64,000 nt of DNA, taken from NCBI GenBank assembly GCA_030737835.1, contig CM060853.1, positions 22,440,895-22,504,894 of the forward strand, written 5' to 3'. The notes under the pieces were generated by a model that worked only from the letters and a program-made list of their open reading frames with translations, did not search any database and had not been told where the DNA came from. This document shows positions 57,771-64,000 of the stretch, piece after piece. How positions within the stretch are numbered: the stretch's first letter is position 1; the number at the start of each line of letters is the position of its first letter. This DNA comes from Acorus gramineus. Its lineage: Eukaryota; Streptophyta; Magnoliopsida; Acorales; Acoraceae. Position numbers and translations under genes: made by a program.

Positions 57771-58498
57771 AAGGTGTGGGATTGAATGGCTAATAAATGT
57801 CATTAATAGAGGCATTGAATAACTGAATTCAATGTCATTAATAGAAGTATTGAATGGTTGAATTAGTTGACAATATTGATCAAATATTCGGCCAGTTAAC
57901 GGTTAATAATTTGGTTGTTATTTTTAAGAGGCAAAACCTATGATGAAGGACTAGTTGTGCTTCTTCTTCCTTCTTGTTCTTTACCTATTAAGCAATTTGT
58001 TATACGAGGCCTTACATTACAATATCTTTGATTTTTATTGTTGTCTTTTTTGGTGGTACCAAGGCAAGAGTCTTAATCATACAATGAAAACTCACTACTA
58101 GTACTTGGATGGATATGAACTATTATGAATCTAGAACAGACAATGAACCAAAATTCACTAGAACCCAGACTAAAAAAGACTGAAAAAAATCAAAGATGTT
58201 GTGATGCAAGGCCTTGTAATTTGTATAACAAGATTTGCTTAATAGGTAATTGAGAACAAGAAGGAAGGACAACCAGTCCTGAAATAACTGAAAAACCTTA
58301 TTTTTCATTCATCATAAGCTTTGCCTCTTAAGCATATTTACTATTCATAACCACATTGTTTAACCATTAATTGGTTGAATATTTGATCAATATTGTCAAT
58401 AAATTCATCCATTCAATGCTTCTATTAATGACATTGAATTCAACCATTCAATGACTCTATTAATGACATTTATTAGTCATTCAATCCTGCACCTCATC
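57771..58498. repeat. Long near-palindrome (foldback), arms about 270-315 bases
   Basis: The left arm 57771-58040 is matched by the reverse complement of 58184-58498 with roughly 80 percent identity by eye. Examples are ATTGAATGGCTAATAAATGT against the mirror of ACATTTATTAGTCATTCAAT, CAATATTGATCAAATATTC mirrored by its complement, and CTTCTTGTTCT with ACCTATTAAGCAA. The spacer is about 143 bases. Within each arm the unit GTCATTAATAGA(A/G)GCATTGAAT is itself repeated. Transcription across it would give a long hairpin RNA. No coding sequence. Confidence 0.85.
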
Positions 58499-59509
58499 CT
58501 CCAAGGCTTGGGAGGGGCACCTGAGGGGCAATGTCTCACACCACTCGGCCAGAGGCTGTAGGATTGTTGCCATTGTCCTACCAGTATTGGTCTCCTATGA
58601 AGCTGCTTATCCCGAGTCTTCTCTGCGTCATACTGCAAAAGTATAACCAGACCCTTTTGTTCTATCAGTTCAGAACCTGATCAGTTGAGAGTCATGGCCC
58701 TCATGTTTGAGTGACTTGTCCTATTTTATGACTGGTTTTAATACTTTTATGTTTGGTCAGTTAAGTATCAAAGGTTGTCGAATTTGCTATAATGTGTTAA
58801 TTCTTAGATTTATTTATAATACATTTTTATTCCTATACGAATATAGCAGGGTTCTACTAATCTGTACCAGGCAGACATTAGGCCTCTATCTGGGGTGTGG
58901 AATAAATGTGAAATGGGACAGGAATTTCCAAAGCAAAACGTGTTTGTTTAATTGCAAATGAAACTCGATAATCATGCCTGGGTAAAGTAAAACTTGTATA
59001 AATATGATAGTAATTCCAAGGGGAGACAATATCCTTACTTCATACACCAAAAAATAGAAGCTAGAGACGAAATAATGATGATATATGAAGGTTAAGATAA
59101 TATTTAAGAATTTTATGGTTTTCAACCCGTATCAAGTACAGCAGATAAACCAAAAATTTTATTACTCAATTGTAAGGGATCAAGATTAAGATAATATTTA
59201 AGGATTAATGTCACCCTCATTTAGGCAAGTGATATATGGAGGTTGGATCATCAAATTTTCAGCATAATGGCTCCCCACAGTTCATGACTTCATGTATCCA
59301 GTGCCCATTTCTAGTTAATAAACAAGTTTTGGAAATCAATCACAGAAAATTCAACCTAATATTGTGTCTACGCAATACACAGCACAATCCATGTCCACAA
59401 ACAAACCAACCAACCATAATTTTAAAAAAATATCCAAGAACCAAAATTTCAAATACTGGAAGTCTCTCCACACCCTAGACTGGTAAATGAGGTGATGTAC
59501 TAAATTCTC
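58499..59509. other. Intergenic DNA
   Basis: A GC-richer block at 58490-58680 beside the foldback may be retroelement debris; no motif is recognised. The rest is AT-rich. The right end is the 3' flank of the RPL23 fragment. Confidence 0.5.
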
Positions 59510-60037
<528 letters not shown>

Positions 60038-61201
60038 CTGCAATTAGATGGAATACAAATTTCATCAGATCTCATTTATTCAGACAATGGAAACACATAA
60101 CAAACTGATACAACAAATGTAATCATAATCAGTAAATACTATTGTAGAAAAAAGAAGAGCATGACTGACCACATTAACCAAAACTCTCACAAATGTCTGA
60201 TGCAATTGTTGTTAATTTTGGGTCTGTGCATGTGCCACTAGGTTTTAATAATTGGACCAGAATCACTGTAAATTCTGATGTTCATGATAGTAGTACTGCA
60301 CAGCAAATTATTAACATGACATCCTACATAAGATTGGTGATTGAGTGTGGCCGAGATTCAGAGGGAAAAAAACCCAAAATAATAGAAATTTCAGTTACAG
60401 TGAGAAGCAACAAATAAGAGGAAAAACTTAGTCAAAATATCATTGGCACTATGAATTCTTGGTTGTCATACCACGGTATTCATAATGATTGGACAATTAC
60501 AACATGCCAGAGACATTTGATCTATGCCCGGTGCATGAATGGAGATTGATAAAAGTGAATTTATTTTGTAAATTTTGTAGATTTCCAAGACAACAGCCAA
60601 GACCTTTATTTATTTAAGTAGCATGTTGTATGGTATATAGACATTTGATGTGGAATATGTAGATCACATACACCAGCAGAAGCTTCCATCACAAACCGGA
60701 ATTAAATTCATGGCCCATTTTTTTGACCACTTAATGATACAAAGTGAATATCCCACTACTTAATCTCCACATAGAGATATGAAAAATTATCTATCCTTCA
60801 TCATACTAGGCATATGATGGAAAGCCTTCACAATTTTTCTTTTGATGGAGATAGATACGATGGATTGAGAATATTATACAGCACCATGAAGTGCACAAAT
60901 TTTTTTCTTCTAATGGTGTTTTAATGAAGGTGGGGTAACTGTGTATGTAAGAGATAGAGCAAGCAGTAGTATGTGTGGTGCTTATATATGAAAACAAGAG
61001 TTGGTTCACATATACATAGAAGGTTATATAAGAAGACTTGAGACTCAAGAGAGTTAGTTACAAGAAAACAGAAGGAAAGATGTCTTTGTAAAGGCAGTAG
61101 TGTGAAATGTTAAAAAATAGTGATTATCCAATGAGGAAAATGACAAAACACCCCCAATGAAACCAAGAATACCAAGGGAGGCTGCATTCATCCAATAGAC
61201 A
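60038..61201. other. Intergenic DNA upstream of the RPL23 fragment
   Basis: AT-rich, without similarity to the missing 5' exons of RPL23. A 74-codon frame at 60193-60417 has no recognisable similarity. Confidence 0.5.
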
Positions 61202-61619
61202 TTATGTACCAGGAGACAGTCATGTTCGAGTAGCGCGTATCGAAGATGAAGTGGAGACTGTAATTCATCGTAATTACATCTCCGATGACGACGCCAATGC
61301 CAATGTGCTGTTTTGGATTGCCTTTCCCATCAAAATGCTGGAATTTCGATGGCTGGTATCCTGTTGGAAAACGTAGCTGCTGGATGCGTTGAGTGTACGG
61401 CTTTGACTAATTATGTACTAGGAGACAGTCATGTTCAAGTAGCGCGTACAAAAGATGAAGTGGAGACCGTAATTCGTCGTAATTACATCTCTAATGACGA
61501 CGCCAATGCCAATGTGCTGTTTTGGATTGCCTTTCCCATCAAAATGCTGGAATTTCGATGGCTGGTATCCCGTTGGAAAACGTAGCTGCTGGATGCATTG
61601 AGTGTACGGCTTTGACTAA
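61202..61619 (+). repeat. 209-bp tandem duplication with the same open frame in both copies
   Basis: Two head-to-tail copies (61202-61410 and 61411-61619) differ at about a dozen bases. Each keeps an open frame of 55 codons from GGA to TAG (61212-61376 in copy 1), read as GDSHV, then RNYIS, then DDANANVLFWIAFPIKMLEF and RWLVS. Copies differ in about 7 residues, yet no stop or indel has appeared. The frame has no clear own ATG. I do not recognise the protein; it could be a fragment of a gene or transposon ORF. Confidence 0.8.
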
Positions 61620-61833
61620 ATAAATAAAAGAAAAAGTAAAAAAATCCTAACTACCCACTCCCCTAAAACTACCCACTACTTCTTATAACCACCCCTCCCT
61701 TCCTCTATAAATAGGAGGGAGGAAGGGGAGAGAGAAAGAAGGGGTGGAAGGCAAGATGTAGTTTTAGGGGGAGTGGGTAGTTAAGATTTTTTGACTTTTT
61801 CTTTTATTTATTTATTTTATTTTATTTGATTGT
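61619..61833. mobile_element. Foldback/MITE element with 9-bp flanking duplication and internal TATA motif
   Basis: The left arm AATAAATAAAAGAAAAAGT, then AAAAAATCCTAACTACCCAC, is mirrored at the right by GTGGGTAGTTAAGATTTTTT and ACTTTTTCTTTTATTTATT. CTTTGACTA lies on both sides (61610-61618 and 61834-61842), so it inserted with a 9-bp duplication. The core has CTATAAATAGG at about 61703, then GA-rich sequence. No coding capacity. Confidence 0.75.
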
Positions 61834-61860
61834 CTTTGACTATTTTTTTTTTTTTTTGAA

Positions 61861-61960
61861 CTTGGCCCTGCCAAAGCCCTAACAGGTCCCTTCCAGGCTT
61901 TGTCCTGATCTTAATACAATCTTGGCAATAGCCTACCTTTTATCAAAAAAAAAAAAAAAA
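61861..61960 (+). mobile_element. LINE-like 3' tail with poly(A)
   Basis: CTTAATACAATCTTGGCAAT, then AGCCTACCTTTTATC, runs into about 16 A. The GATAGCCTACC-type ending matches the L1 tail at 45171-45285. Only the last part is present. Confidence 0.55.
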
Positions 61961-61961
61961 G

Positions 61962-62095
61962 GCAGGGCCGAACTGGTCCCTGCCTAGGAAGGGCCGAACT
62001 GGGCTCTGCCTTGGCAGGGCCTAACAGGCCCAGCTAAGCTGTCCTGGGCCCTGCCCTGCCAGGCTGGGCCGTCCTGGGTCGAACAGGCCCAGGCA
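61962..62095. repeat. GC-rich degenerate short repeats
   Basis: Units such as GGCAGGGCCGAACTGG and CCTGGGCCCTGCC recur at least six times, some inverted, in an otherwise AT-rich area. The sequence just left of the poly(A) (61860-61900) is related to it in inverted form. Non-coding. Confidence 0.65.
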
Positions 62096-64000
62096 TTCTT
62101 TTTTTTGTTTTTTTATCTGTCTACACAGGTAATAGGATGCAACATTATGAACATCATGCTGTTTGATGCTGGAAAACTTTGTCTCGTTATATGCCTCTCA
62201 CTTTAAGAGATGCCATCAATTCAGGTAACCCAAGAAGTAAAGAGGCAACTTATTTAGTAGAAAAAAACATTGAACCAAGGCATGTCAGTTGGTTGGGTCT
62301 AGACCTGGACCCAACCCGGTGAAAGGCGTAAAATACCGCACCCAAAAGATCTGAAACCGGATATGAAAGATCTGAGACCTGATATGAACCCGACTCAAAG
62401 GACCCAATCATTGACATGTGTCGGGTCTGAGTTCACCTCGACCCAGTCCCATGGACCTGAGACCCGACAAATTATTAATTATTACCTAACCTAACTCCTA
62501 ACTAGGTCTATCTCACTACCTAGCCCAACTAAGCCTACCCAACTAATACTATCCAACTACCCAGCACAATATAAAACCCAGCAAAGAAAATAAATATTCA
62601 ACCCAACAAATAATTTCCAGCTATTTGTCTTTCTTTAATAATTCTTGTCATGTCAATGTCAAGTTCTTCACTTATTTCAATGTCAATGTCTTTCTTTAAT
62701 AATTCAATGTCAATGTCAATGTCAATGTCAAACCAGATGAAATGGTTTGAAATCGTTTGTTAGGGTTCCACGGGTCACCTTTGACAACCAGCAAGACTCG
62801 GCCACCGAGCAACTCAATGTATGAGCTTCTACAATCCTATACCCAAACTTTTACTCGAATTTAAATTTGAGAAAAAGTTACCCAGAAACCTCTCCAACCA
62901 GTTACCTATACCCATACCAAATCAAGTTTTTACTCAAATGTTTACCTAAAGTAAGGGAGACTCAAATCTTTATTCAAATTTCCAACTGCTTTTTTTTCCC
63001 TTTATCTCCACATTTTCTTCCAACATTGTTTTTTTTTCCTTCGACTTCCAATGAATTAGATTAAATCCCCCCTCACCGCACCCCCAAAATTTCTAGCATC
63101 TCTTGAAACCGAAAGAAAAGAAACCTCTATAAAACCATGTGGTCTTCTTTCTTCAGTCTTCATCTTTGTTTTTTTTTACTTCTTATTTTTACCTTTTTTT
63201 TTAGATGGATGATTATGATTTTTACTTTTGAATATGAATTGAAGAAAAATTAAGTGGTAAAGATATTTGGAGCGAGGACTTTAAAAATGTCTATAGGAAA
63301 TAATTAGGAGAAGATGATAATTTTTTAAAAGATTTGAATCAAACATAAAGTGATAGTTGGAGACACACCATATCAAATCAAGTTTTTACTCAATTTTAAG
63401 TGAAATTTAAGTATAAATTTGAGTAAGGGCTGGAGATGGCCTAAGTGAACTGAACAACCCCCTCCTCTTTATGGTGGCTATCACTGCCGTCACAACAAAT
63501 GCCACCAACACGCCAGAGGATGCACAACATAACCGGATTGGACCCACAGGCCTAACTGTTACCGATGCTACATCCCACGTCTTGAATAAACAGTACAATT
63601 GTATAAGCCCATAGTTATCCATGCCCAGCTAATGACAGAAATGCAACTTATATAAGGCACCTCCTCAACCTACATCGAGTACCAATATCTGAGAGTAAAC
63701 ACTCACAATTGTAAGGTTAAATATCATTCTGGGGGTTCATAGTATAGAACCCTTTATACATAAGCCAAAACATGTTCTTTATGGTGTTACATAATTATGA
63801 GTGGGCCTGATTATAAATGATCCTATCTTACTCTACTCACTAGAAAATGGATCCACAATTTCATTCAAGTTTTAATATACTAATTGTGAATTCTAGTAAA
63901 GATATAATAAGCTCAACTAATTTTTTATATGCATGGTCATGCATATGTATCCTGAACCTGATTTACAACCAAGCCTATTATGTGAAATGAGATAAAACTT
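62096..64000. other. Intergenic DNA to the right edge
   Basis: A patch at 62290-62480 is rich in GGGTC/GACCC words, like a degenerate satellite. A hexamer repeat at 62642-62736 is listed separately. The rest is AT-rich. A 71-codon minus-strand frame at 63407-63622 is not recognised and lacks supporting signals. Confidence 0.5.
62642..62736. repeat. CAATGT hexamer microsatellite
   Basis: TCAATG is repeated in two clusters (about 62650-62690 and 62705-62736), with the phrase TTTCTTTAATAATTC duplicated nearby. Typical slippage repeat. Confidence 0.85.

Noticed and set aside
60193-60417. 74-codon frame upstream of the RPL23 fragment
   Set aside because: Checked as a missing RPL23 exon; the sequence does not match and is on the opposite strand.
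63407-63622. 71-codon minus-strand frame
   Set aside because: No similarity, no splice or promoter context; likely chance.

Overview
The window is a piece of a plant (angiosperm) nuclear chromosome. Genes have many exons with GT-AG introns, intergenic DNA is AT-rich, and there is a Pol III tRNA gene and a heavy load of L1-type LINE remnants and short inverted-repeat elements. The protein families are plant-specific or typical of plants: pollen-type SKU5-similar proteins, an ALE2-like receptor kinase, a CCT-motif protein and a DUF3527 protein. The two SKU5-similar genes are much more GC-rich than the rest, which fits a monocot, but I cannot name the species.

Five gene models, four of them single genes and one a duplicated pair, can be built with consistent exon phases. 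(1) 2960-6087 (-) and 9955-12089 (+) are near-identical three-exon SKS genes (552 and 546 aa), arranged head to head as an inverted duplication; a LINE remnant and an inverted-repeat element lie between them. (2) 13083-20204 (-) is an eight-exon ALE2-like receptor kinase (733 aa), with retroelement debris in its intron 5. (3) 33650-37175 (+) is a five-exon CCT-motif gene (about 396 aa) behind a cluster of four G-boxes. (4) 41662-47883 (+) is a nine-exon nicotinamide/nicotinate mononucleotide adenylyltransferase (246 aa). (5) 54165-56141 (+) is a two-coding-exon DUF3527 gene (591 aa) with a 5'UTR intron and a tiny upstream ORF. A tRNA-Thr(CGU) gene lies at 29217-29288.

Broken genes: 23680-25961 (-) is a truncated, intron-containing copy of the splicing factor gene PRP19/MAC3 that lacks all WD40 repeats. 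59510-60037 (-) holds the last two exons of ribosomal protein L23 (uL14). 27355-27835 is a decayed PPR gene fragment carried inside a 1.3-kb inverted-repeat element that looks like a Pack-MULE.

The mobile landscape is the most distinctive part. One family of long palindromic elements beginning GGGAAAAA with 9-bp target-site duplications occurs at 9202-9712 and 42704-43235, with a decayed copy near 21830. A second element (26103-26741) has an imperfect 8-bp duplication and also carries foreign coding-like sequence. Others are at 30124-30374, 40336-40870 and 61619-61833. There is a 730-bp near-palindrome at 57771-58498 and a non-autonomous family at 28110, 49230 and 57121. A 209-bp tandem duplication at 61202-61619 keeps the same 55-codon frame open in both copies. 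The genes do not form one pathway; they are ordinary neighbours in a plant chromosome. No clearly new biological system was found. The best leads are the gene-capturing elements, the PRP19 fragment with a frame-compensated start, the large hairpin and the duplicated open frame.
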